From Tenacibaculum aiptasiae (GTDB lineage Bacteria > Bacteroidota > Bacteroidia > Flavobacteriales > Flavobacteriaceae): DNA of 64,000 nucleotides. The number at the start of each line of letters is the position of its first letter. Within the stretch, counting starts at the first letter, position 1. This document shows positions 52,468 through 61,025 of the stretch, in pieces. The stretch is from assembly GCF_008806755.1 (NCBI RefSeq), contig NZ_WAAU01000003.1, forward strand, positions 512,996 through 576,995. Reading direction: 5' to 3'. A model generated the notes under the pieces. It was not told the DNA's origin and did not search any database. It was given only the letters and a program-made list of their open reading frames with translations. Both the position numbers and the translations under genes were made by a program.

Positions 52468-53025
52468 ATGAAGATAGTATCTACAAACATAGGGGAACGA
52501 AAAGAAATCGATTGGAAAGGTAAGCTGATAACAACAGGTATTTTTAAATATTCTACAAATACTCCTATTTTTTTAGATGTTGAAGATGTTAGAGGAGATG
52601 CAGTTTGCGATAGAGTACATCATGGAGGAATAGATCAGGCAGTTTATGCCTATTCAGAAAAGCACTATGCTTATTGGAAAGAATTTTATCCAGATTTAGA
52701 TTGGCGATATGGAATGTTTGGAGAAAATCTAACTATTGATGATCTGGATGAATCTAAAATTCATGTAGGAGATACTTATAAAGTAGGTGAAGTGGTTATA
52801 GAAGTAACAAAACCACGTCAACCTTGTATGAAACTTGGAGTACGATTTAATAATATGAAAATCGTAAAACAGTTTTGGAAACAGGATTTTCCAGGAATTT
52901 ACTTTAAAATATTAGAAACTGGTAAGGTAAAATCGGGAGATGAATTTGAACAAATAAAATCATGTCCCGAAAATCCTACTATTGCTGAGGTATATCAACA
53001 AAAAAGAATTACAAAAGGAATGTAA
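52468..53025 (+). CDS. MOSC-domain protein (YiiM-like)
   Basis: A 185-residue MOSC domain protein with the family core DRVHHGGIDQAVYAYSEKHYAYW (about 48-70), FGENLTIDDLDE and the catalytic-type cysteine in PRQPCMKLGVRF (about 114-125). MOSC proteins bind molybdopterin and handle sulfur or reduce N-hydroxylated bases (YiiM type). Last gene of M23-GH3-MOSC, ending 7 nt from a convergent gene. Confidence 0.9.
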   Translation: MKIVSTNIGERKEIDWKGKLITTGIFKYSTNTPIFLDVEDVRGDAVCDRVHHGGIDQAVYAYSEKHYAYWKEFYPDLDWRYGMFGENLTIDDLDESKIHVGDTYKVGEVVIEVTKPRQPCMKLGVRFNNMKIVKQFWKQDFPGIYFKILETGKVKSGDEFEQIKSCPENPTIAEVYQQKRITKGM

Positions 53026-53032
53026 TTAGGTT

Positions 53033-53374
53033 TTATTTGTCAGACCAAATGGCTAGTTCGTTTCCAGAAGGATCTATAAAATGAAACCTTTTTCCTCCAG
53101 GAAAAGAAAATATTTCTTTAGAAATGATTCCGTCTAATTCGATAATATATTGTTTGATTTCTTCTAGGTTTTCATTGTATAAAACTACTAAAGCTCCATT
53201 GTTTATTTTTTGATCAGTTTTTTCAAAACCACCTTCTAATCCACTACTAGAAAAAGCGGTGTAGGTAGGACCGTAATCAGTAAAAGTCCAATCAAAAGCT
53301 TTTGAATAAAATTGTTTTATTTTTTCAATGTTTTTAGCTTTAAATTCAATGTAATTTATATGATTGTTGTTCAT
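53033..53374 (-). CDS. VOC-family protein
   Basis: A 113-residue glyoxalase/bleomycin-resistance-like protein: NYIEFKAKNIEKIKQFYSKAFDW at the start and FPGGKRFHFIDPSGNELAIWSD at the end, with the usual metal-site Glu near the C-terminus. Not similar enough to the VOC gene at 9860 to be a recent copy. It lies 67 nt downstream of the ECF42-like sigma gene on the same strand and may belong to that unit, as VOC and YciI proteins often accompany such sigma factors. Confidence 0.83.
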   Translation of the reverse strand: MNNNHINYIEFKAKNIEKIKQFYSKAFDWTFTDYGPTYTAFSSSGLEGGFEKTDQKINNGALVVLYNENLEEIKQYIIELDGIISKEIFSFPGGKRFHFIDPSGNELAIWSDK

Positions 53375-53441
53375 TGTTTAATTTTTAGAACTGAAAACTA
53401 ATTTATCTTTTTAAAAAAAGCAAAAACAACTTAAGTTAAAA

Positions 53442-54680
53442 TCAGTTTTTAAAAGTAGCTTTCTTCTTTTTTAAATATTCTTTTTCGAATTTATTGGTAA
53501 CCTTTTCAATAGCTAAGTCAATGTTTTTGATAGCTTCTTCTTTGTTATTTATAGCAAAAAAGTAATCTGCTTTAGCACCGTAAAATAAATAAGAACGCTG
53601 TTCTAGAATGTCAGGTTGTAATTGATCAAAATAATAATTAGCTTTAATGTAGTTTTTGTTTTGTAAACAAACAACAGCCATAGTGAGCAAATGTGATGGA
53701 TTGGGTTGTAACTTATGTAAGTATTGATACCATTGCAATATTTTATTCCAATTAGTTTGTTTAAAACTTGGAGCTTTGATATGTTCTGCAGCTATAGCAG
53801 CTTCGTAATGATAAGAAGAGAATACATTACCTTCCACAGCTTTGTTCATCATAGCATTGCCTAATTGAATTAAAGGAAAAGACCATTTGTTTCTATCTTG
53901 TTCTCTTAAATCTAATAATTCATTTTCTGTATTTATTTTAGCATCTAAACGAGCAGCATGAAAACACATCAAACCAAATAAGGCATAACTTGCAGAAATA
54001 TTAGTGTGTCTATTTTTCAATAAGCTTTTGCATAAACGCATTGCTTCTCCACATAACTCTTTTTGTATTAAAATATCTTTTTTATTTGAATGAAAACCTT
54101 CGTTAAAAATTAGATATAGAACTTCTAAGACACTTTCTATACGATGAGGAAGTTCATTGCCTTGAGGGATTTTAAATTCAAGTTTTGTTTTTTTAATTGT
54201 CTTTCTCGCTCTTAATAAACGCTTTTTAATCGTTTCTTCTTTAGTGAGTAAAGCAGAAGCTATTTCTTTTATACTAAACCCAGAAATAGTTTTTAAAGCA
54301 AAGGTAATTCTGTCTTTTGGAGCTAAGTTTGGGTGACAGGCAGTAAAAATCATTCGTAACTGTGCATCTTCAATTTCAGTATCTAAGAACAATTCGTTAA
54401 TACTTATAACTTCAATACCACTTTTAATTTCAGGGATGTGTTTTTGTTCAGTTTTAAGTTTTCTGAAAATATCAAGTACTCTATTTTTAGCAGCCTGAGT
54501 TAACCAAGCTTCAGGATTTTCAGGTTGTTTATTTTGCCAACTACTACTTGCTTTTAAAAAAGTATCTTGAATAGCATCTTCTATGATTTCTAAATTAGAA
54601 AGCCCAAAAATTCGAGTTAAAACAGAGATCATCTTTCCGCTATGATGGCGGAAAAGATGATCTATGTGAGAGTTTTTCAT
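53442..54680 (-). CDS. ECF42-type sigma factor with C-terminal DUF6596/TPR-like extension
   Basis: A 412-residue sigma factor, about twice the size of a minimal ECF. Region 2 (LIEDAIQDTFLKA-like, about 34-48; PEAWLTQAAKNRVLDIFRK) and region 4 (FSIKEIASALLTKEETIKKRLLRARK, about 134-159) are followed by about 240 residues of helical repeats (LYLIFNEGFHS..., ARLDAKINTENELLDLREQDRNKW). This extension marks the ECF42 group and replaces a classical anti-sigma factor. The YciI gene immediately upstream overlaps by 1 nt, the standard ECF42 partner. Confidence 0.92.
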   Translation of the reverse strand: MKNSHIDHLFRHHSGKMISVLTRIFGLSNLEIIEDAIQDTFLKASSSWQNKQPENPEAWLTQAAKNRVLDIFRKLKTEQKHIPEIKSGIEVISINELFLDTEIEDAQLRMIFTACHPNLAPKDRITFALKTISGFSIKEIASALLTKEETIKKRLLRARKTIKKTKLEFKIPQGNELPHRIESVLEVLYLIFNEGFHSNKKDILIQKELCGEAMRLCKSLLKNRHTNISASYALFGLMCFHAARLDAKINTENELLDLREQDRNKWSFPLIQLGNAMMNKAVEGNVFSSYHYEAAIAAEHIKAPSFKQTNWNKILQWYQYLHKLQPNPSHLLTMAVVCLQNKNYIKANYYFDQLQPDILEQRSYLFYGAKADYFFAINNKEEAIKNIDLAIEKVTNKFEKEYLKKKKATFKN

Positions 54681-55027
54681 TATTTGTCAAATACCATGAT
54701 TTCACGAATTTCTACAGTATTCCCTAAGTCATAATCAGGGAAATCTTGTGCAATTTCTTGCACTTCGTTAAAATCTTTAGCTTCAACTAAAAAATATCCA
54801 CCAACAACTTCTTTTACATCTGCTGAAGTTAAGTCAGTAATTGTTCTGTTTTTCCCAGTAACACGTCTTATTTGTGGAGTCAAAGCTTCACCTCCACGTA
54901 AAATTCCAGCTTGTTCCATTTTGTTACTCCAAGCAAACCATTTTTCCATTCTTGCTTGTACATCTTCTTCTGAAAGCCCTAAATCGATATATTCTTTACC
55001 GATAAAAATCATCATAAAATTTTTCAT
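54680..55027 (-). CDS. YciI/DGPF-domain protein, partner of ECF42 sigma
   Basis: A 115-residue YCII-related protein: KNFMMIFIGKEYIDLGLSEEDVQ, the linker AGILRGGEALTPQIRR, and the closing FLVEAKDFNEVQEIAQDFPDYDLGNTVEIREI. The fold resembles muconolactone isomerase-like ferredoxin domains. Such genes are regularly the target or neighbour of ECF42 sigma factors; here its stop overlaps the sigma start by one nucleotide, so they are coupled. Function unknown. Confidence 0.88.
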   Translation of the reverse strand: MKNFMMIFIGKEYIDLGLSEEDVQARMEKWFAWSNKMEQAGILRGGEALTPQIRRVTGKNRTITDLTSADVKEVVGGYFLVEAKDFNEVQEIAQDFPDYDLGNTVEIREIMVFDK

Positions 55028-55057
55028 AAATTAAAGTTTTAAATTATTTACTATTAA

Positions 55058-55085
55058 GACGTATACCAGAAATGTAAAGAGGACA
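55058..55085 (-). promoter_or_regulatory. Candidate ECF42 promoter of the YciI-sigma unit
   Basis: On the minus strand TGTCC (55081-55085) and CGTC (55058-55061) with 19 nt between them. This resembles the TGTCGA/CGTC-type motifs I recall for ECF42 promoters and would allow autoregulation. Confidence 0.4.
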
Positions 55086-55149
55086 CTTCTTTAATTTTTT
55101 TTATAACTTAGAGTTACTAATTTAATTGAAAATTATTAAAACAATTGAT

Positions 55150-56268
55150 TTATTGTGGTTTAGCGTAAAAATCGTTTAGTGAGTTAGTATATAAACAATA
55201 ATCTATTGTCAAGTCCCAAAAGTTAACTTTTGTAAGATTTGGTGCGCCAATTGGAGCAAGCATTATACTTGTTTTATCTTTAATTTTATGTGCTTCAATA
55301 TTAGAACCTATTCTAGTTCTGTGATCTAAACTAGTATCTAAATAATACAGATAGTCGTATACAAATTCAGCATATTGTCTTTTAGAAACCTTTTTTAAAC
55401 TTCTTAGTTTTAAGTCTTTGTAGTTATTTGTTAGAGCATCTTGAAATTCAACGGCATTTAAAGGGGTATTGTTAAGGGAAGGCATAATATTAAATTGCCC
55501 ATCTAGAAAGACCCATTTGTTTAAACTGTTAACATATACTTCAGTAGCAACATGACCAGGAGATGATTTTCTTGTTTCAGCATCTTTTGTTTTTAAATAA
55601 ATGGTTCTAGATTTAAATCCAGCATTTTCTAATTGTGCTTTTAGAACTATAGCATAAGCAAAACAAGGAAAATTCCCACCAGCTTTTGCTTCATCTAAAA
55701 TTGTAATAGGATCAGATTTACTTGGAGAATTATTTCCATTATGTTTCCATCTAGAATTAGTCCAGTCTAATATTTGTAGTAATTTTTCAGTATCAGTAAT
55801 ATCTTTTTTAAATTCCTGAACAGGATATTTAGCCGCTAATTCAGACAAGTATGAGTTTCCTTTATTTTCTTCGTATAAGATGTTAAAGGTTGTGTTCTGA
55901 GGTGTTGTGGCGTACTTTATTTTATCTCTGGGGAAATCAATTCCAGTAATAATAGTATGTGCATAAGTAGAATCTTTAAGATTTACATAAAAATCATAAG
56001 ATTTACCAACTGATACATCAAAGGATATACTATCAATATCTGTTTTAAAAATAAACTTTTCTGGGTTTGAGTAACATAAGACTTTTAATGTGTCGTGTTT
56101 TACTTGTGGTGCTATAGACCACCATCCGTTATACCAATTTTCTGCAATTTTATATTTTGTGCCTGTAGAATTTGCGTTAATTACAGGATGCCCGTTATGT
56201 TGTTTTTCTTTTTGACAAGAAACAATGATAAAGCAGATAGAAAGAAGTAATAAAAGATTTTTTTTCAT
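55150..56268 (-). CDS. Transglutaminase-like lipoprotein
   Basis: A 372-residue lipoprotein (lipobox IIVSC, Cys18). The first half is beta-rich (about 20-150). The second holds a papain-like transglutaminase core with the triad C202 (GGNFPCFAYAIVLKAQL), H239 (SPGHVATEVYV) and D256 (KWVFLDGQF). Bacterial members are usually proteases or amidases rather than cross-linking enzymes. It is transcribed alone between the YciI-sigma unit and the DUF4097 operon. Confidence 0.8.
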   Translation of the reverse strand: MKKNLLLLLSICFIIVSCQKEKQHNGHPVINANSTGTKYKIAENWYNGWWSIAPQVKHDTLKVLCYSNPEKFIFKTDIDSISFDVSVGKSYDFYVNLKDSTYAHTIITGIDFPRDKIKYATTPQNTTFNILYEENKGNSYLSELAAKYPVQEFKKDITDTEKLLQILDWTNSRWKHNGNNSPSKSDPITILDEAKAGGNFPCFAYAIVLKAQLENAGFKSRTIYLKTKDAETRKSSPGHVATEVYVNSLNKWVFLDGQFNIMPSLNNTPLNAVEFQDALTNNYKDLKLRSLKKVSKRQYAEFVYDYLYYLDTSLDHRTRIGSNIEAHKIKDKTSIMLAPIGAPNLTKVNFWDLTIDYCLYTNSLNDFYAKPQ

Positions 56269-56356
56269 AGTGAATAGAGTTTTTAGTTAGCTATTTTTAT
56301 TAATTGTAAATATATAAATAAGACATTCTTTTTTATACAAAGGTTGTCTTTTATGT

Positions 56357-56403
56357 AAAAAAAATACTTCTTTCAAGAAAAATATCTTTGAAAGAAGTAT
56401 TGA
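56357..56403 (-). terminator. Terminator of the sigma/HEAT/DUF4097 operon
   Basis: A 14-bp stem (AATACTTCTTTCAA and complement) with an 11-nt loop; on the minus strand it is followed by eight T. It begins about 30 nt after the last DUF4097 stop. Confidence 0.85.
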
Positions 56404-56430
56404 ATAAATGTTTTGTTTTTTTAAGATGAG

Positions 56431-57162
56431 TTATATTTTACGTAAAAATATATCACCACTCACAGTTTTTAACTTTAGCGAAGCCTTTCCGTTTTTTACA
56501 GTTCCGTATATCTTTTGGTTTCCATATGATCTCTTTCTGTTTTTATCAAAATCGATATCTAGGTTAGAATAAACAGTACCTGTTAAAGTTTGTGCTTTAA
56601 ATTTAGCATCAGAAATAGCAATATCTATGTCTCCACTCACAGTTTTTAAATTCATAGACTTAGAATGTTTTTTTATAGTAATGTTTCCGCTAACCAAGTC
56701 TAATGTCAATTTGCCATTATAAGCTAGAGCATTAACGTCTCCAGAAATACTCTTTATTTTTAATTGTATATTCTTAGGAACATAAATAACATAATTTATT
56801 TTCATGTCACTATGGTAAGAGCAGTGTTTACAATTCTTACAATCTCCTGCATTATATACAACTGTATGCTTTTTTTGTTTGTTGAATAAATCACCATAGT
56901 TAGATTTTATGGTATAGGTAGTTCCTATTTTATCTTCTTTTAAGCTAAAAAAATCATTGTCCTTATTGTCATTTATATTTACTGTAGCTTGTACAGAAAT
57001 TTCATTTTTAGACCAGTTTTCGATTTTTATATCTTTAGCAAATTTTGCATGAATATATACTTCGTTAATTCCTGATGCATTTTTATTTTTAGTTACTTTT
57101 TTTTGAGCTGCTAGGTTACCAAAAGTCAATAGTAATCCTATGAATAAGAGTAGTCTTTTCAT
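56431..57162 (-). CDS. Exported DUF4097 protein with a Cys-rich loop
   Basis: A 243-residue protein with a signal peptide (cleavage near NLAAQ, residue 20), followed by a parallel beta-helix-like DUF4097 domain: ISGDVNALAYNGKLTLDLVSG, then VSGDIDIAISDAKFKAQTL and LKTVSGDIFLRK at the end. An inserted loop at about 106-118 holds a C-x2-C-x2-C-x2-H cluster (GDCKNCKHCSYHSD), likely to bind metal. Last gene of the sigma operon, 30 nt after its paralogue. Confidence 0.82.
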   Translation of the reverse strand: MKRLLLFIGLLLTFGNLAAQKKVTKNKNASGINEVYIHAKFAKDIKIENWSKNEISVQATVNINDNKDNDFFSLKEDKIGTTYTIKSNYGDLFNKQKKHTVVYNAGDCKNCKHCSYHSDMKINYVIYVPKNIQLKIKSISGDVNALAYNGKLTLDLVSGNITIKKHSKSMNLKTVSGDIDIAISDAKFKAQTLTGTVYSNLDIDFDKNRKRSYGNQKIYGTVKNGKASLKLKTVSGDIFLRKI

Positions 57163-57192
57163 TATTAAAGTTTTATGTTGTTGTATGTTAGT

Positions 57193-58029
57193 TTATTTTT
57201 TACGTAAGTAAATGTTTCCCATAGACGACTTTAGCTTAATTTTTACGCCTCCATTATTAATAGTACTTACAATACTTTTTGCTCCACTTACGTTTTTCAT
57301 TCCTTTTTTAGTTGGAATTTCAATATCGAAATTGGTATATACAGTTCCATTTGTTTTTAACTCAAGATTTGCTTTTGTGTTAGAAGGAATAGCAACATCT
57401 ATTTCGCTAACAGATGAACTTACAGTAATAGGTGATAATTGACTAACTTTTGAAAATTCGATATTTATTGGTCCAACACTAGAATGTGCGGTTATAGGTC
57501 CAGTAACATCCATCATAGTAATTCTCCCTACATTGGTGTTAGCTTCAACTTCAGAAGTAAAACCTTCTATTTCTAAACTTCCTAAGTTACCCGTATCTAC
57601 AGAAATGTTGATGTTTTTTGGTAGTTCTAATTGAATACCACTACGTTGAAAATGAGATTTTAAATCTTTAATATAAAGTATATCTCCTTCTTTCTCTAGA
57701 GAAAACCCATAGCCATTTGTATTGTCTTTACCTCCAGGATAAATTGCTGTTAAACCTTTTCGTTTGTCTTTTTTGGTTTTATCATGATTATTATGAGGAA
57801 ATCTGTTATCATAGTCATGATCATCATCATGATCGCAATTGTCACAATCGTTATGAGAATGTTTATAGTTTTTAAGTACTAAAGAGTTGGATGTACCTAC
57901 TGTAATTTTTGTTGTAGTATTTGTTTCTATTCGTACTTTTTTAATCCCTGATAAAGAGTGTTTGTATTCTTTATTTTGAGCAGTTATAATACCGCTAACT
58001 AATAATAATATTAAAATGATTTTTTTCAT
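57193..58029 (-). CDS. Exported DUF4097 paralogue with a His/Asp/Cys-rich loop
   Basis: A 278-residue relative of the next gene: signal peptide (cleavage near TAQN, residue 18), repeated beta strands (LGSLEIEGFTSEVEANTNVG, then VGPINIEFSKVSQL) and the same ending SSMGNIYLRKK. At about 57-83 lies a dense His/Asp/Cys stretch (HSHNDCDNCDHDDDHD...), sharing the D-C-x-N-C-x-H core with the paralogue. Such a stretch would bind divalent metals. Encoded 15 nt after the anti-sigma gene. Confidence 0.82.
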   Translation of the reverse strand: MKKIILILLLVSGIITAQNKEYKHSLSGIKKVRIETNTTTKITVGTSNSLVLKNYKHSHNDCDNCDHDDDHDYDNRFPHNNHDKTKKDKRKGLTAIYPGGKDNTNGYGFSLEKEGDILYIKDLKSHFQRSGIQLELPKNINISVDTGNLGSLEIEGFTSEVEANTNVGRITMMDVTGPITAHSSVGPINIEFSKVSQLSPITVSSSVSEIDVAIPSNTKANLELKTNGTVYTNFDIEIPTKKGMKNVSGAKSIVSTINNGGVKIKLKSSMGNIYLRKK

Positions 58030-58044
58030 GATTCTTGTATGTTT

Positions 58045-58815
58045 TTACAGTAAATTAGGTATGTTGTACTGAATTTCTTGTTTTACGTAATTTGGTGTTT
58101 CTTCTTTTTCTAATAATTCTTTCATAGGTTCGAGCGCTCTTTTTTCTTGTATATTTCCTAAGATTTGAATTAATTCAATTTGCATTGAAGGTACTTTTTC
58201 TGTTTCTAGCGATTTGATTAATGCAGCTTTTACTTTTTCTAGTGATGAAAATTTGGAGAGTACTTCTGCTGCAGCCAAACGTACATTTACGTTCTCATCA
58301 TTAAATAGTTTATTTATAAGGGCATCAATTATTTTTGTGTCGTTTTTTGAAAATTTTTCAGCATTCGTTACTGCTAAAATTCGTTTACTTGCTGATTGGT
58401 TTTCTAATAAAGCCAATATCTGATTTTCTTTTTCTATTTTTTGTTTATCAGCAAAGGTTAATTTATTTGGATTAATAGATGATTGATATTTACCTATCAA
58501 AAAAGCACTAACAACTATAAGGATGCTAGCAGCAACACGGATATACGATTTCCAATTTGTTTTTGGTTGCATTGGTATAACTTTAGTTTGCTCTTTTTCC
58601 TTGTTTAAAAACGTTTCAAAATTTAATTTTAAGTTGTTTGAAGGTGTTTCTTCTATATCATTATCAATTACATCTAAAAAAAGCTTCATTTCTTTCACTT
58701 CTTTTTGACAAGTAATACAACTTTCAATATGTTTTTCGACTATTAAAGATTCTTCTTTGGTAAGATTCTTCTCAATATAATCTATTAGTTTATTTTCTAT
58801 ATCGTTACACTTCAT
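58045..58815 (-). CDS. Anti-sigma factor with ZAS motif, membrane helix and HEAT repeats
   Basis: A 256-residue protein. The N-terminal zinc finger has C3 and H29-x3-C33-x2-C36 (zf-HC2), which in homologues clamps the sigma factor. A membrane helix (about 91-109) follows, then an outer region (about 165-256) with HEAT-like repeats (VNVRLAAAEVLSKFS, VPSMQIELIQILGNI). It overlaps the sigma gene by 11 nt, so the two are co-translated. A periplasmic HEAT domain on an anti-sigma factor suggests sensing by protein contact; that is inference. Confidence 0.88.
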   Translation of the reverse strand: MKCNDIENKLIDYIEKNLTKEESLIVEKHIESCITCQKEVKEMKLFLDVIDNDIEETPSNNLKLNFETFLNKEKEQTKVIPMQPKTNWKSYIRVAASILIVVSAFLIGKYQSSINPNKLTFADKQKIEKENQILALLENQSASKRILAVTNAEKFSKNDTKIIDALINKLFNDENVNVRLAAAEVLSKFSSLEKVKAALIKSLETEKVPSMQIELIQILGNIQEKRALEPMKELLEKEETPNYVKQEIQYNIPNLL

Positions 58816-59350
58816 TACCTACTGTTTGAAAATAAATGTTTTTTAGTTTTTTTAATGCTCTATGCACTTTCACCTTTACGGCATTTTCTGAACTTCCTAT
58901 TATTTCAGCAATTTGCTCGTATTTTATTCCTTGGTAGCGATGCATTACAATTAATTCTCTATCTGAATTATTTAGTTGCAATAAGGCTACTTTTAAATGT
59001 TCTATTTCTTCTTTATTATTTGTTGATGATTCAATTAATTCTGAGTTAAGTTTATCATCTTCAATAATATTAGTTCTCTCTTTTTTCTGTTTTTGATAAT
59101 ATGTTGAAAAAATGTTTCTAGCTATGGTGTATATCCAAGAAGCAAAATTTCCATTTTTATAAGATGTTCTATATTTTAAAACTTTGATAAAAACATCTTG
59201 AGTTAAATCTTCACTAACCATTTTATTCTGAATCATCTTATTAAAGAAATTATAGATACGTACATGATATCTGTCGAATAAAATCGACATAGTATCTAAA
59301 TCTCCTTTAGCTACTGCTAGCATTAAATCTTCATCAGTTAGATGTTTCAA
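58805..59350 (-). CDS. ECF RNA polymerase sigma factor (TTG start)
   Basis: A 181-residue ECF sigma factor. Region 2: LFDRYHVRIYNFFNKMIQNKMVSEDLTQDVFIKVLKY (about 24-60) and FASWIYTIARNIFSTYYQK; region 4: LLQLNNSDRELIVMHRYQGIKYEQIAEIIGSSENAVKVKVHRALKKL (about 128-174). The only start consistent with the family N-terminus (KHLTDEDLMLAVAKGD) is TTG at 59350; no ATG lies upstream in frame before a stop. It heads an operon with its anti-sigma factor and two DUF4097 genes. Confidence 0.92.
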   Translation of the reverse strand: MKHLTDEDLMLAVAKGDLDTMSILFDRYHVRIYNFFNKMIQNKMVSEDLTQDVFIKVLKYRTSYKNGNFASWIYTIARNIFSTYYQKQKKERTNIIEDDKLNSELIESSTNNKEEIEHLKVALLQLNNSDRELIVMHRYQGIKYEQIAEIIGSSENAVKVKVHRALKKLKNIYFQTVGNEV

Positions 59351-59427
59351 TGTATTAGTTTTGATTAGTTTCTATATTAAAAACCATCAATTTACAGAAA
59401 GGTTACATGTGATATTAAATTTTTTAT

Positions 59428-59455
59428 AAAAAAAAGCCTCGTAAATTTACGAGGC
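59428..59455 (-). terminator. Terminator after the S41 peptidase gene
   Basis: GCCTCGTAA/TTACGAGGC stem with a very short loop, followed on the minus strand by nine T, just after the stop. Confidence 0.92.
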
Positions 59456-59462
59456 CTTGTTT

Positions 59463-61025
59463 TTATTGAGATTCTAGTTCAAAAACTTTTTGAAGCATTT
59501 TGTCATTTGGTTGGTTTACTTTATATAAACCTTCGTCGCTAAAGAGCTCTCGAGCTATTAATGTTTTAAGATTATCTCTTAGTTGTTTTTTTGTTCTTTG
59601 TGATAATCGATAGTCTTTGAATTTAGATAAAAACTGATCAGAAATAGTATTGTCCTTGTCAAAATTCTTTATAAAATCTTCAACTGTAATTTTAGCAAGT
59701 TTTTTACGATTGTTGTCTACATAGTTAAATGCGTAGTTGTTTAATGATCTAAAAAATATAGTTGGTATATAAGATGTTGTATCTACGGCAACAAAATGAT
59801 CTGGTATAATTCCACCACCACCATAAACTGTTTTTCCTTTAGGAGTTGTAAATTTTAAACTGTCTATTGTTTTGATACTGTCTCTGTTAAAAAGTTCTCC
59901 GTTTGAGTAGCGGTTTCTAATATCGCTATCGTAAGAAGAGGTTGTATTTTCTTTTTTATAGGGTTTCTGAATTGAGCGTCCGGTAGGAGTATAATATCTA
60001 GCGGTAGTTAGTCTAACAGCTGACCCGTCACCTAAATCCATTTCCTGTTGTACCAATCCTTTTCCAAAAGAACGACGTCCAATAATAATACCTTTGTCAT
60101 TATCTTGTAAAGCACCAGCTACAATTTCAGAAGCAGAGGCAGAGTTTTCGTCAATTAAAACATATAAACCACCTTTTTCAAAATCTCCTTTTTCGGTAGC
60201 AAAAGACTCAACAACATCCCCTTTATTATTTTTGGTAAAAACAATTAATTTTTGGTCCTCTAAAAATTCATCAACAATACTATTAGCAATATCAATAAAG
60301 CCACCACCGTTTCCACGAAGATCAAGAACTAAGTCGGTCATTCCTTCTTCCAGAAGATTGTCTAAAGAGGTTTTGAATTCTTTATAGGTATTACGAGCAA
60401 AACGATCTAATTTTATATAACCAATACTATCGTTTAGCATATAAGCTACATCAACACTTTTAATATTTACTTTTCCTCTATTAATAGTTACGTCAAAAAT
60501 ACTATCGTTTGTTTTTCTGTAAACTTGTATGTCTACTTTAGTGTTAGGCTTACCTTTTAAAGCCTTCATTATTTGAGAAGTTTGAAGTTTTTTTCCATAA
60601 AGAGTATCTTTATTTGCTAACAAAATTCTATCACCAGCTTTAATTCCTTTTTTAATACTAGGTCCACCTTTTATAGGAGAAATAACGGTAATGGTATCAC
60701 CAATCATTCTAAACTGAACACCAATTCCAACAAAGTTACCTTGCATGTTTTCGGTAACTAATTGAAGATTTTCTTTTGGGATATAAACAGAATGCGGATC
60801 TAACTTACCAAGCATTTCAGTAATTGCACCATCTAATAATTCGTCAGTGTTTACATTGTCTACATAATCATTATCTATATAATCAATAAGACGTTTAATT
60901 TTTCTTTCATTAGCAGTGTTTTTTCCAATTAAACCACTAGAGTTTCCTTGGTTAAAAAAAGTTCCGATAAGAATACCGAAAACAACAGCTATTGATAAAT
61001 ATATAGGTAAATTATTTTTATTCAT
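59463..61025 (-). CDS. S41 C-terminal processing peptidase (CtpA-like)
   Basis: A 520-residue periplasmic tail-specific protease with an N-terminal membrane anchor (about 7-24), a PDZ domain (about 87-172; GNFVGIGVQFRMIGDTITVI to GIKAGDRILLANKD) and an S41 core with catalytic S297 (DENSASASEIVAGAL) and K322 (RRSFGKGLVQ), plus LVLDLRGNGGGF (about 232-243). The C-terminal 120 residues are helical. It overlaps the dCMP deaminase gene by 8 nt. Likely acts on misfolded envelope proteins or cell-wall enzymes. Confidence 0.94.
   Translation of the reverse strand: MNKNNLPIYLSIAVVFGILIGTFFNQGNSSGLIGKNTANERKIKRLIDYIDNDYVDNVNTDELLDGAITEMLGKLDPHSVYIPKENLQLVTENMQGNFVGIGVQFRMIGDTITVISPIKGGPSIKKGIKAGDRILLANKDTLYGKKLQTSQIMKALKGKPNTKVDIQVYRKTNDSIFDVTINRGKVNIKSVDVAYMLNDSIGYIKLDRFARNTYKEFKTSLDNLLEEGMTDLVLDLRGNGGGFIDIANSIVDEFLEDQKLIVFTKNNKGDVVESFATEKGDFEKGGLYVLIDENSASASEIVAGALQDNDKGIIIGRRSFGKGLVQQEMDLGDGSAVRLTTARYYTPTGRSIQKPYKKENTTSSYDSDIRNRYSNGELFNRDSIKTIDSLKFTTPKGKTVYGGGGIIPDHFVAVDTTSYIPTIFFRSLNNYAFNYVDNNRKKLAKITVEDFIKNFDKDNTISDQFLSKFKDYRLSQRTKKQLRDNLKTLIARELFSDEGLYKVNQPNDKMLQKVFELESQ

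Noticed and set aside
59341..59420. GTAACC-like element upstream of the sigma factor at 59350 as an ECF promoter
   Set aside because: No matching GTC-type second element at a proper distance was found.
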